This document shows positions 16,764 to 24,300 of a DNA stretch of 64,000 nt, piece by piece; the stretch's first letter is position 1; every line of letters begins with the position of its first letter. The notes below the pieces were generated by a model that was not told the origin of the DNA, ran no database searches, and saw only the letters and a program-made list of their open reading frames with translations. A program made the position numbers and the translations under genes. Source of the stretch: Oscillospiraceae bacterium (GTDB lineage: Bacteria; Bacillota; Clostridia; Oscillospirales; Oscillospiraceae); contig JAHHRY010000005.1 of NCBI GenBank assembly GCA_020025535.1, positions 1 to 64,000 of the forward strand, in the 5' to 3' direction.

Positions 16764-16792
16764 TTGACTTATTAGAAATTGTATGTTAGAAT
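16764..16792 (+). promoter_or_regulatory. Promoter of the secondary alcohol dehydrogenase gene
   Basis: TTGACT (16764-16769) and TAGAAT (16787-16792) are 17 bases apart. Transcription starting near 16799 rules out the upstream in-frame ATG at 16779 and supports the start at 16842. Confidence 0.7.
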
Positions 16793-16841
16793 GCACCCTG
16801 TAAGAAACAAGACCCACAACAAACATATTGGAGGAACACAC

Positions 16842-17900
16842 ATGAAAGGTTACGCAATGCTCAAAATCGGTGCAACCGGCTGGATCGAAAAGGATATCCC
16901 CACCTGTGGTCCTATGGACGCCATCTGCAAGCCCATCGCTCTGGCCCCCTGCACTTCTGATATTCATACCGTCTGGTCCGGTGCACTCGGCGAGCGCACC
17001 AATATGATCCTCGGCCATGAGGCTGTTGGTGAAGTCGTGGAAGTCGGTTCCCTGGTCAAGGATTTCAAGCCCGGTGACCGTGTTCTCATCACCGCCATTA
17101 CTCCCGACTGGAACTCTCTTGAGGCTCAGGCAGGTTTCCCCATGCATTCCGGCGGAATGCTCTCCGGCTGGAAGTTCTCCAACTTCAAGGACGGCGTTTT
17201 CGCAGAATACTTCCATGTAAATGATGCTGACGGCAACCTGGCACATATGCCCGAGGGCATGGATCTGGGTGCTGCTGCCATGATGGCCGACATGGTTCCC
17301 ACCGGTTTCCACGGTGCCGAGCTGGCAGACATCACCTTCGGCGACAACGTTGCCGTTATCGGTGTCGGCCCTGTAGGCCTGATGAGCGTTGCCGCAAGTG
17401 CCATCCGCGGTGCTGCCGAGATTTACGCCGTCGGTTCCCGCAAGAACTGCACCGATCTCGCCACCGAATTCGGCGCCACCTCCATCATCAATTATAAGGA
17501 AGGCGACATTGTAACGCAGATTCTGGACAAGACTCATGGTCAGGGCGTTGACAAGGTCATTATCGCCGGCGGTGATAACGATACCTTTGCACAGGCAATG
17601 GAAATCGTAAAACCCGGCGGAATCATCAGCAACGTGAACTATCTGGGTGAAGGCAAGAGCGTGCCCATCCCCAGAGTGGAATGGGGCTGCGGCATGGGTC
17701 ACAAGCAGATCCGCGGCGGTCTGATGCCCGGCGGCCGTCTGCGTGCCGAAAAGCTGTCCAGACTGGTTATGGCAAACCGTATCCACCCTGAAAAGCTGAT
17801 TACCCATGTTTTCCACGGCCTGGAAAATGTCGAGCCCGCTCTGATGCTGATGAAGGACAAGCCCAGAGATCTCATTAAGCCTCTGGTAATCATTGATTGA
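16842..17900 (+). CDS. NADP-dependent secondary (isopropanol-type) alcohol dehydrogenase
   Basis: The 352-residue protein has the length and sequence pattern of the clostridial/Thermoanaerobacter NADP secondary alcohol dehydrogenase. The catalytic zinc ligands match by number: C37 (APCTSDIHT), H59 and E60 (GHEAVGE), D150. The NADP-specifying residues G198, S199, R200 (VGSRK) and Y218 are also in place. It interconverts secondary alcohols (2-propanol, 2-butanol) and ketones, or reduces aldehydes, in the cytoplasm. The ATG at 16842 has GGAGG 8 bases upstream. It is a single-gene unit divergent from the glycerol operon, which suggests a role in disposing of reductant, though the physiological substrate is an inference. 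Confidence 0.92.
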   Translation: MKGYAMLKIGATGWIEKDIPTCGPMDAICKPIALAPCTSDIHTVWSGALGERTNMILGHEAVGEVVEVGSLVKDFKPGDRVLITAITPDWNSLEAQAGFPMHSGGMLSGWKFSNFKDGVFAEYFHVNDADGNLAHMPEGMDLGAAAMMADMVPTGFHGAELADITFGDNVAVIGVGPVGLMSVAASAIRGAAEIYAVGSRKNCTDLATEFGATSIINYKEGDIVTQILDKTHGQGVDKVIIAGGDNDTFAQAMEIVKPGGIISNVNYLGEGKSVPIPRVEWGCGMGHKQIRGGLMPGGRLRAEKLSRLVMANRIHPEKLITHVFHGLENVEPALMLMKDKPRDLIKPLVIID

Positions 17901-17933
17901 TTATTCTTTTTCTCACTCTCCCTTTTCTTCAAT

Positions 17934-17969
17934 AATGAGGCGGACCCACTTCAGTGGGCCCGCCTCATT
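17934..17969. terminator. Bidirectional terminator
   Basis: A 16-base stem with one mismatch (AATGAGGCGG.CCCAC against GTGGG.CCGCCTCATT) and a TTCA loop separates the converging dehydrogenase and ArsC-like genes. Confidence 0.75.
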
Positions 17970-17986
17970 ACATATGATGTATTCTA

Positions 17987-18337
17987 TTACAGCAGAGCCT
18001 CTGCCCATTCGTTTTCCCGGAAACCGATCAGAATTCTGTTCCCGTCAATCAGCAGGGGGCGTTTTACCAGCATACCATCCGATGCCAAAAGTCTCAGCTG
18101 TTCCTCTTCTGGCATACCCGGTAGTTTGTCTTTCAGTCCCAGAGCCTTATACTGCAGACCACTGGTGTTAAAGAACTTTTTCAGAGGCACACCGCTGAGG
18201 GAATACCAGTCTTTCAGCTCTTCGTAGGTGGGATTGCATTCCCTGATATGTCTGTCCTCGTAGGAAACGCCATGGCTGTCCAGCCAGTTTTTGGCTCGTT
18301 TACAGGTACTGCAGCCGGGATATTCCAGTAATAACAT
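17987..18337 (-). CDS. ArsC/Spx-family thioredoxin-fold protein
   Basis: The protein of 116 residues begins MLLLEYPGCSTCKRAKNWL, a thioredoxin fold with a CSTC redox pair. It contains SGVPLKKFFNTSG and ends with a VKRPLLI...LIGF pattern typical of the ArsC/YffB/Spx family. It is therefore a glutaredoxin-like reductase or regulator, not proven to reduce arsenate; no arsenic genes are nearby. The ATG at 18337 has AAGAGGTGG upstream; a GTG at 18346 overlaps that site. It follows the uracil-DNA glycosylase gene by 12 bases, in one operon with dacF-like. Confidence 0.85.
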   Translation of the reverse strand: MLLLEYPGCSTCKRAKNWLDSHGVSYEDRHIRECNPTYEELKDWYSLSGVPLKKFFNTSGLQYKALGLKDKLPGMPEEEQLRLLASDGMLVKRPLLIDGNRILIGFRENEWAEALL

Positions 18338-18349
18338 GGTTTCCACCTC

Positions 18350-18910
18350 TTAAAGTGTAATGTTCATCTGACGGATCTTTTCCCGTAAGGCAATCAGATC
18401 ATCAAATGTTTCGGGGCGTTTGCCGGGATCCCGCAGCAGCGCCGATGGGTGATAAATCGCGGAAAACCAGATACCGTTTTTCTCCACCCAGGTACCATGC
18501 TCCCGGGTAATACGGAAATTCTCTCGAATCAGTCGAGTAGCCGCAATTCTGCCCAGGCAGACAATGATTTTTGGCCGGATCAGCGACACCTGATCCCGCA
18601 AATACTGGATGCAGGCTTCCTGCTCATCCTCGTGGGGATCTCTGTTTCCGGGCGGACGGCACTTGACAATATTGGCAATATAGCAATTGGTTCTATCAAT
18701 ATCGATGATCGAAAGCATATCATCCAGCAGCTTACCGGCAGGACCCACAAACGGTACCCCCTGCAAATCCTCCTGCTCTCCCGGACCTTCACCTATAAAC
18801 ATCACATCCGCATCTTTTTTGCCGACGCCAAACACAACATGATGCCTAGTTTCGCACAGACCGCACCTGGTGCAGTTCAAACAGGTTTGCTCCAATTCTT
18901 GCCAGTCCAT
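18350..18910 (-). CDS. Uracil-DNA glycosylase, family 4 (iron-sulfur)
   Basis: The 186-residue protein begins with the Cys cluster CLNCTRCGLC, which with later Cys residues holds a [4Fe-4S] cluster. The active-site motifs of family 4 are clear: GEGPGEQEDLQGVPFVG, the strand IVKCRPPGNRDP and the C-terminal HPSALLR. It removes uracil from DNA as the first step of base excision repair. It starts 3 bases after the upstream stop, using AAGGAG within the end of the dacF-like gene, so translation is probably coupled. Confidence 0.92.
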   Translation of the reverse strand: MDWQELEQTCLNCTRCGLCETRHHVVFGVGKKDADVMFIGEGPGEQEDLQGVPFVGPAGKLLDDMLSIIDIDRTNCYIANIVKCRPPGNRDPHEDEQEACIQYLRDQVSLIRPKIIVCLGRIAATRLIRENFRITREHGTWVEKNGIWFSAIYHPSALLRDPGKRPETFDDLIALREKIRQMNITL

Positions 18911-18913
18911 AAA

Positions 18914-20347
18914 TTATTGACTCCTTCTGCGGCTGTGTGTCCTGCGGCGGTGAGCCTTACGTACTTTGGCGTTACGAATCAAACGCACAGATACCAAAAT
19001 CAGCACTGCCAACACTACAACAATTCCCGCCGCAATGCAGATCCACATGATCATTGTTCCGGTGCCGCTCTTCTCCACCTTTTCGTCAGCCTCGACGGCA
19101 GGTGCCGGAAGGATAACCGACCCCTCCTTGACAACAGGGTTCATTGCCACAAGGTCACAGGAACCCAGCACGACGGAACGATAGCGAATCTGTACACTGC
19201 CGAGGACATCTCCCTTTTGAATCGGCGCATTTAACAGTTTCGCATCGACAATGTTATCATACACCAGGTCCTTCAGTTCAAAGTCCACAGGCAAAACCAC
19301 TTTCAGTTCCGTGGAAGGTCTTACCACCACATCATTCTCGCCGCCGGTCACAGGGTATTGCGCGAAAGACTGATTTGAGTCAATTACCTGCCGGACGGAA
19401 AAACCACGGAATCCGAAGTCCAGCAGCACCTTTGTTTCTTCAAAGTTGCCAAAGCTGAGAACGGACAGACCGTTTTCAGAAACCTTTGCCACCGCGCTCA
19501 CTACAACACAAAGGAATCGTGACGTTCCAACCTCCGCAGTACAAATCATACTGCGGTCGGTCAGGGTAGCCGCTGCAGGTTTGCCGCCGGTAACACGGGC
19601 ATCGTAGTGGGTCTTGGTATAGTCCTCCCTCATCATGAAATTGGTGGTTTTCAAAACGCGGGCATCCGATTTATTGGTTGCGGGAACCGTATATTCCTTG
19701 GCGCTGAACATCTCGGAAAATGTGGGATTTTTCAGGGCTGCTTCTGTAATGATTGCCAGATCCCGTGCCGTAGAATACTGTCCTTCGCTGTCCAGACCGT
19801 GGACATCGGTAAAGTGGGTATTGGCACAGCCAAGCTCTTTTGCTTTGGCGTTCATTTTGCTTACAAAGTTTTCCTGTGTACCTGCAATGAATTCGGCAAC
19901 CACGGCGGCAGCGTCATTGGCGGAAGACACCATGATACAGTACAGCAGGTTCCGCAGGGAGATAATCTCCTGGCTCTTCAGCTTCGCAGAAACGGCGCCG
20001 ATCTCCACCGTATTCAATGTGCTGCGCTGGACAGTCACTTCCGAATCCAGATTTCCTTCTTCCAAGGCGATGAGTACCGTAAGCAGCTTGGTAAGGCCGG
20101 TAGGATTGATACGGGCATCGGGGTTCCAGCTGTAAATCAGGCTGCCCGAATTCAGTTCATAAAGGATTGCGGCTTTGGCCGTTTCCAGCTTTTTCTCAGA
20201 TCCCCCCAAAGGGACCTTGGCGTGCAGCGTGCTGCAGCCCGAAGCAACTGCACTGTCGTTCGGCTCAACTGCATGAACGCCGGGGGTTATTATGGATATT
20301 AACAGGGCAATTGCCAGAATCATACTGAAAACCCGGGATTTTTTCAT
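18914..20347 (-). CDS. D-Ala-D-Ala carboxypeptidase homologue (S11, DacF-like) without the catalytic serine
   Basis: The 477-residue protein has a signal peptide (about 1-26, cut near VHA), an S11 peptidase domain (about 50-300), a C-terminal PBP5-type domain and a membrane helix (about 430-457) with a basic tail rich in Arg. The fold is clear, but the SxxK motif reads GLTK (84-87, in INPTGLTKLL) and the KTG motif reads VTG (252-254). The SxN motif (SAN, 142-144) is intact. I checked both changes in the DNA (GGC for Ser, GTT for Lys). Without the acylating serine the protein should not be an active carboxypeptidase. It may act as a cell-wall-binding or regulatory pseudoenzyme. It leads an operon with the glycosylase and ArsC-like genes. 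Confidence 0.88.
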   Translation of the reverse strand: MKKSRVFSMILAIALLISIITPGVHAVEPNDSAVASGCSTLHAKVPLGGSEKKLETAKAAILYELNSGSLIYSWNPDARINPTGLTKLLTVLIALEEGNLDSEVTVQRSTLNTVEIGAVSAKLKSQEIISLRNLLYCIMVSSANDAAAVVAEFIAGTQENFVSKMNAKAKELGCANTHFTDVHGLDSEGQYSTARDLAIITEAALKNPTFSEMFSAKEYTVPATNKSDARVLKTTNFMMREDYTKTHYDARVTGGKPAAATLTDRSMICTAEVGTSRFLCVVVSAVAKVSENGLSVLSFGNFEETKVLLDFGFRGFSVRQVIDSNQSFAQYPVTGGENDVVVRPSTELKVVLPVDFELKDLVYDNIVDAKLLNAPIQKGDVLGSVQIRYRSVVLGSCDLVAMNPVVKEGSVILPAPAVEADEKVEKSGTGTMIMWICIAAGIVVVLAVLILVSVRLIRNAKVRKAHRRRTHSRRRSQ

Positions 20348-20367
20348 ATTTCAACCTCAATATTCTA

Positions 20368-20405
20368 CTGCCGGACTTGTCCGGCAGGCAAAAATCGTGT
20401 ATAAT
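20368..20405 (+). promoter_or_regulatory. comEA-like promoter with a 20-bp perfect palindrome over the -35
   Basis: TTGTCC (20377-20382) and TATAAT (20400-20405) are 17 bases apart. CTGCCGGAC-TT-GTCCGGCAG (20368-20387) is a perfect palindrome with 9-bp arms covering the -35. On the other strand TTGCCT and TAGAAT flank the same palindrome with an 18-base gap, only a few bases before the dacF-like start. It looks like a shared operator. Confidence 0.65.
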
Positions 20406-20477
20406 GATAATGTTTATGCAGCTATTATTATATCAGCTTTTTTCATCATAGTCAACGAAAGAGGCAGGTGTCCCCGA

Positions 20478-20858
20478 ATGAAAAATGCGGGTGTTTATTC
20501 TCTGATCGCAGTTATATTGGTTTTTCTTGGATTTCTGGCAGGCCTTTATACGGGTAAAAACGCAAATCACGGACCTGTCGAAGTTCATGTTTCTCCTTCC
20601 ATCCCAAGTCCTTCCGTTACCGCTTCCGCTGAAGCTGAAGTCTCCTCCCCTCGCCCTGCCGGGAAAATCAACATCAATACCGCCACACTGGAGGAATTGG
20701 TGACACTTCCGGGAATCGGGGATGCTCTGGCACAGCGGATTCTGGACTACAGAACCGCCAACGGGAACTTTTCCAACGTCTACGAACTGATGAATGTAAA
20801 GGGTATCGGCGAGAAAAAGATGGAAGATATTCTCGATTATGTCACAACAGGAGGTTAA
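20478..20858 (+). CDS. ComEA-like membrane-anchored helix-hairpin-helix protein
   Basis: The 126-residue protein has an N-terminal membrane helix (about 7-26), a Ser/Pro-rich linker and a C-terminal ComEA-type HhH domain beginning INTATLEELVTLPGIGDAL and closing with VKGIGEKKMEDI. ComEA binds double-stranded DNA at the cell surface during transformation. No other competence gene is seen here. The gene leads a four-gene run with a two-component system; the response-regulator ATG comes one base after its stop. The start at 20478 is the only ATG at the head of the membrane helix; AGGTG lies upstream. Confidence 0.8.
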   Translation: MKNAGVYSLIAVILVFLGFLAGLYTGKNANHGPVEVHVSPSIPSPSVTASAEAEVSSPRPAGKININTATLEELVTLPGIGDALAQRILDYRTANGNFSNVYELMNVKGIGEKKMEDILDYVTTGG

Positions 20859-20859
20859 T

Positions 20860-21537
20860 ATGAAGATACTGGTCATTGACGACGAAGCACTGCTGGTCAA
20901 AGGCATTCGCTTCAATCTGCAAAACGAAGGCTACGAAGTTGCAACAGGCTCCAACGGTCTGGAAGCCGTTCAGCTGGCAAAAGATCCGGAAGTAAAACTG
21001 ATTATTCTGGATGTCATGATGCCGGAGATGGACGGTCTGACCGCCTGCGCCAAAATCCGGGAATTTTCCAATGTCCCCATTATTCTCCTGACTGCCAAAG
21101 CCGAAGACATGGACAAGCTTATGGGCTTCGACCACGGTGCCGACGATTATATTACAAAGCCCTTTAATATACTGGAGCTGAAAGCACGGATCAAAGCTTT
21201 GCTGCGGCGAACAACCCAGAGCGAAAAAGCAACCGGCAATATCCTGACAATCGGTGATATTTCTCTGGATCTGGATGCCAGAAACGCCTATGTCGCCGAC
21301 AAACTGGTGGATCTGACCGCAAAGGAATTTGACGTTGTGGAATTTCTGATGCGCAACGCCAACCGGGTATATTCCCGGGAAACGCTGCTGGACACCATCT
21401 GGACATATGAATACCGGAGCGATATTCGTACGGTGGATGTTCACATCCGCCGCCTGCGGGAAAAGCTGGAAGACAATCCTGCAGAGCCCAAATATATTAT
21501 GACGAAGTGGGGCGTTGGCTATTATTTCCGAAAATAA
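20860..21537 (+). CDS. OmpR/PhoB-family response regulator
   Basis: The 225-residue protein has a receiver domain (1-120) with acidic pocket DDE at 8-10, the phospho-acceptor D51 in LDVMMPEMDG and the conserved Lys in YITKPF. A winged-helix DNA-binding domain (about 130-225) ends with the usual VDVHIRRLREKLE and VGYYF. The start at 20860 has AGGAGG 6 bases upstream; an in-frame start at 20839 lies inside the previous gene and is unlikely. It pairs with the following histidine kinase. Its targets may include the operon itself or cell-envelope genes. Confidence 0.93.
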   Translation: MKILVIDDEALLVKGIRFNLQNEGYEVATGSNGLEAVQLAKDPEVKLIILDVMMPEMDGLTACAKIREFSNVPIILLTAKAEDMDKLMGFDHGADDYITKPFNILELKARIKALLRRTTQSEKATGNILTIGDISLDLDARNAYVADKLVDLTAKEFDVVEFLMRNANRVYSRETLLDTIWTYEYRSDIRTVDVHIRRLREKLEDNPAEPKYIMTKWGVGYYFRK

Positions 21538-22972
21538 AAAACACAGTTTTAAAATCTACAGCAGTACGCAGCTTCGTTACGCTTTGACCTATGTGATACT
21601 GACGGGTATCGTACTGCTGTTTCTGAACCTCTATTGTTCAGAAATCAGTCAGCGGCTGTTTTATCAGAACAAGCAGACTTCCATGCTGGAAAAGGCACAG
21701 CTGGCTGCCAATGAGGTCGCCAGTCTGGATGTGCTTACCGCTTCCACCGCCTCTGCGGCCGTGAATAAAATAGGCACCCTGAAAGTCACCCGGCTGATCA
21801 TCACCGATGCTCACGGGATGATTCTCTATGATTCCTCCCGGGAGACAGGCAAAAACGAAACTACCTATGCCCTTTTCCCACAAATCATCACCGCTCTGGA
21901 AGGCAATGATGTCTTTACCTGGCAGTATCAGGACAGCGCCATGCAGTCAGAAGCCGCTACGCCGGTCATCCATTATGATACCGTGGCCGGCTGTGTGTAT
22001 ATGATGGAGTACGACCCCCAGCAAGGCCAGCTGATTCACACACTGCAAAGCAATATCTTCACCATTACGGTGCTTCTGGAGCTTGGACTGCTCCTCTTCT
22101 CCATTATCTACGCCTCCCGCTTCTCCGTAAGGCTCAGAAAAATCATGTCCTCCATGCGTATTATCCAGAGCGGCAACTATTCCCACAAGGTGACTCTGGG
22201 CGGCCATGATGAATTGAGCTTTCTTGCCATGGAGTTTAACGATCTGACCGAGCGTCTGAAGACCTCCGAAGACAAACGCCGGCAATTCGTATCCGACGCT
22301 TCTCACGAACTGAAAACGCCTCTGGCTTCCATTAAGCTTCTTTCCGATTCCATTTTGCAGAACGATATGGATATGGAAACCATCCGTGAATTTGTGGACG
22401 ACATCGGTAACGAAGCCGACCGTCTCAACCGTATGACCCTGAAGCTTCTGGAACTGACCAAAGGAGAAAACAATCCGGAGATTGTCGATGCGGAAATCAT
22501 CTATCTGTCCCCCACCATTCAGAGGGTTGTAAAAATGCTTTCCGGCATTGCCGAAAGCAGCCAGATCACCATTGACATGGATCTGCACGATGATTGCCCC
22601 ATTCTTATCCGGGAAGACGATCTGTACCAGATTACCTTCAATCTGGTGGAAAACGGCATCAAATACAACACACCGGGAGGAATCCTCCGCATTTCTATCC
22701 ACCGCCAGGAAGATATGACGGTACTGCGGATTGCTGATACAGGCGTAGGCATTCCCCCCGAAGCCATTGAACACGTATTTGAGCGTTTCTACCGTGTCGA
22801 TAAAGCGCGTGCCCGTGCTTCCGGCGGCAGCGGACTGGGCCTTGCCATCGTACGCAGCATGGTGGAACGAAACAACGGCGAGATTCATCTGCAGAGCACT
22901 GTCGGCAAAGGCACCACTTTCACCGTGGAGTTCCCCAGCTTTGACACCGAAGAGGAGGAAGAAGAGGTATGA
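21515..22972 (+). CDS. Membrane sensor histidine kinase
   Basis: The 485-residue kinase has a membrane helix at about 21-41, an extracytoplasmic sensor region (about 45-175), a second helix (180-204) and a HAMP linker. The HisKA domain has the phosphorylated H264 in SHELKTPLAS. The ATPase domain carries NLVENGIKYN, DTGVGIPPE and GGSGLGLAIV. The only usable start is a TTG at 21515, 23 bases inside the response-regulator gene, which implies translational coupling. The arrangement resembles PhoR/WalK-type kinases, but the sensor region alone does not show the signal. Confidence 0.9.
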   Translation: MAIISENKKHSFKIYSSTQLRYALTYVILTGIVLLFLNLYCSEISQRLFYQNKQTSMLEKAQLAANEVASLDVLTASTASAAVNKIGTLKVTRLIITDAHGMILYDSSRETGKNETTYALFPQIITALEGNDVFTWQYQDSAMQSEAATPVIHYDTVAGCVYMMEYDPQQGQLIHTLQSNIFTITVLLELGLLLFSIIYASRFSVRLRKIMSSMRIIQSGNYSHKVTLGGHDELSFLAMEFNDLTERLKTSEDKRRQFVSDASHELKTPLASIKLLSDSILQNDMDMETIREFVDDIGNEADRLNRMTLKLLELTKGENNPEIVDAEIIYLSPTIQRVVKMLSGIAESSQITIDMDLHDDCPILIREDDLYQITFNLVENGIKYNTPGGILRISIHRQEDMTVLRIADTGVGIPPEAIEHVFERFYRVDKARARASGGSGLGLAIVRSMVERNNGEIHLQSTVGKGTTFTVEFPSFDTEEEEEEV

Positions 22973-23475
22973 AAAAGTTCTTAATCTGTCTACTCTGCCT
23001 TCTTCTGTGCTTTTCCGGCTGGGGATGCAGTCAATCACATAATAATAAATCGGACATTCTCTTTTACTACCGCCCTTCCGTTCTGACCTATGGAAAGGAC
23101 GCCGCAGCCATCCGCTCCGAAGTCAGGCCGGATGTGCAGCCTTCGCAGCCTTTGGAAGAAATTCTTTCCGTCTACCTGAACGGGCCGGAATCCACGAAGC
23201 TTTCTTCCCCGTTCCCGCCAAATGTGACCGTCATTTCTGCACAGCAGGAAGGAAATCTGTTCAGCATTACGCTCAGTTCTCAGTTTTCATCACTCAAGGG
23301 GCTGAATCTGGTAATTGCCTGCGGCTGCCTCACAATGACGATTCTTGAAATGACAGACGCAACCGATGTGCGGATCTGCGCTCAGGCTTCCCTGCTGGAC
23401 GGTTCAAAATCCATTACCATGAATCGCAGCTCCATCCTGCTGCTGGATACAAGCGCGCAAGCCAAATCTGAATAA
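22969..23475 (+). CDS. GerMN-domain lipoprotein
   Basis: The 168-residue protein has a lipoprotein signal peptide ending FSGWGC, with the lipidated C20. A GerMN-like domain follows (PLEEILSVYLNGPES, NVTVISAQQEGNLFSITLS). GerMN domains occur in sporulation/germination protein GerM and in LpqB, a lipoprotein that works with a two-component system in actinobacteria. Here the ATG overlaps the kinase stop by four bases (ATGA), so the three proteins are made together. That supports a role in modulating the kinase. Confidence 0.78.
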   Translation: MKKFLICLLCLLLCFSGWGCSQSHNNKSDILFYYRPSVLTYGKDAAAIRSEVRPDVQPSQPLEEILSVYLNGPESTKLSSPFPPNVTVISAQQEGNLFSITLSSQFSSLKGLNLVIACGCLTMTILEMTDATDVRICAQASLLDGSKSITMNRSSILLLDTSAQAKSE

Positions 23476-23488
23476 CAAAGGAGAAACT

Positions 23489-24244
23489 ATGAAACTGATT
23501 TCCTGGAATGTCAACGGGCTCCGTGCCTGCGTAGGCAAGGGCTTTCTCGACACCTTTAACGCTATGGACGCAGATTTCTTTTGTCTGCAGGAAACGAAAC
23601 TGCAGGCCGGCCAAATTGATCTGGACCTGCCCGGCTACACGCAGTACTGGAATTATGCCGAAAAGAAAGGCTATTCCGGCACCGCTATCTTTGCTAAAAC
23701 GCCGGCACTTTCCATCCGCTATGGCATGGAAATTCCCGAACTGGACACGGAAGGCCGTCTGATTACGCTGGAGTATCCCGAGTTCTTTCTGGTTACCTGC
23801 TACACCCCCAACGCTCAGCGCGGATTGACCAGAATCGACCACAGAATGAAATGGGAGGAAGCCTTCCGCAAATACCTGTGCAGTCTGGACGCTCAGAAAC
23901 CCGTGATTGTATGCGGCGATCTGAACGTGGCACACAACGAAATTGATCTGAAGAACCCCAGCTCCAACCGGGGCAATGCAGGTTTCTCCGATGAAGAGCG
24001 TGGCTGCTTCAGCAGGCTTCTGGAAAGCGGATTCACAGATACCTTCCGCCACCTGTATCCGGATGTTACCGGTGCATACAGCTGGTGGAGCTATATGTTC
24101 AACGCGCGTCAGAACAACGCAGGCTGGCGTATCGACTATTTTGTTGTCTCCGACCGTCTGGCCGATAAGATTCAAGACGCCACGATTCACCCGGATGTGA
24201 TGGGTTCTGACCATTGCCCCGTGGGTTTGGAGCTGAACCTGTAA
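23489..24244 (+). CDS. exoA: Exodeoxyribonuclease III (AP endonuclease)
   Basis: The 251-residue enzyme shows the ExoIII pattern: MKLISWNVNGLRAC, FCLQETKLQ (catalytic Glu), GDLNVAHNEIDL, DYFVVSDRL and GSDHCPVGLEL (catalytic His). It cuts DNA at abasic sites in base excision repair and has 3' exonuclease activity. It starts 13 bases after the GerMN gene with AAAGGAG upstream. A strong terminator follows, so it closes the operon. Confidence 0.95.
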   Translation: MKLISWNVNGLRACVGKGFLDTFNAMDADFFCLQETKLQAGQIDLDLPGYTQYWNYAEKKGYSGTAIFAKTPALSIRYGMEIPELDTEGRLITLEYPEFFLVTCYTPNAQRGLTRIDHRMKWEEAFRKYLCSLDAQKPVIVCGDLNVAHNEIDLKNPSSNRGNAGFSDEERGCFSRLLESGFTDTFRHLYPDVTGAYSWWSYMFNARQNNAGWRIDYFVVSDRLADKIQDATIHPDVMGSDHCPVGLELNL

Positions 24245-24256
24245 GAATGGAACTGC

Positions 24257-24287
24257 AAAAAGGCATCCCCGAAGGGATGCCTTTTTT
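24257..24287 (+). terminator. Strong intrinsic terminator
   Basis: GGCATCCC and GGGATGCC pair around CGAA, followed by TTTTTT (24282-24287). It ends the comEA-like to exoA unit and, with five As before the stem, also suits the minus strand. Confidence 0.9.
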
Positions 24288-24300
24288 ACGCTTTCATCTT

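Noticed and set aside
17987..18337. Arsenate reductase
   Set aside because: The thioredoxin-fold family match is clear, but no ars genes surround it and the Spx/YffB branch shares the same pattern, so the narrower name is not justified.
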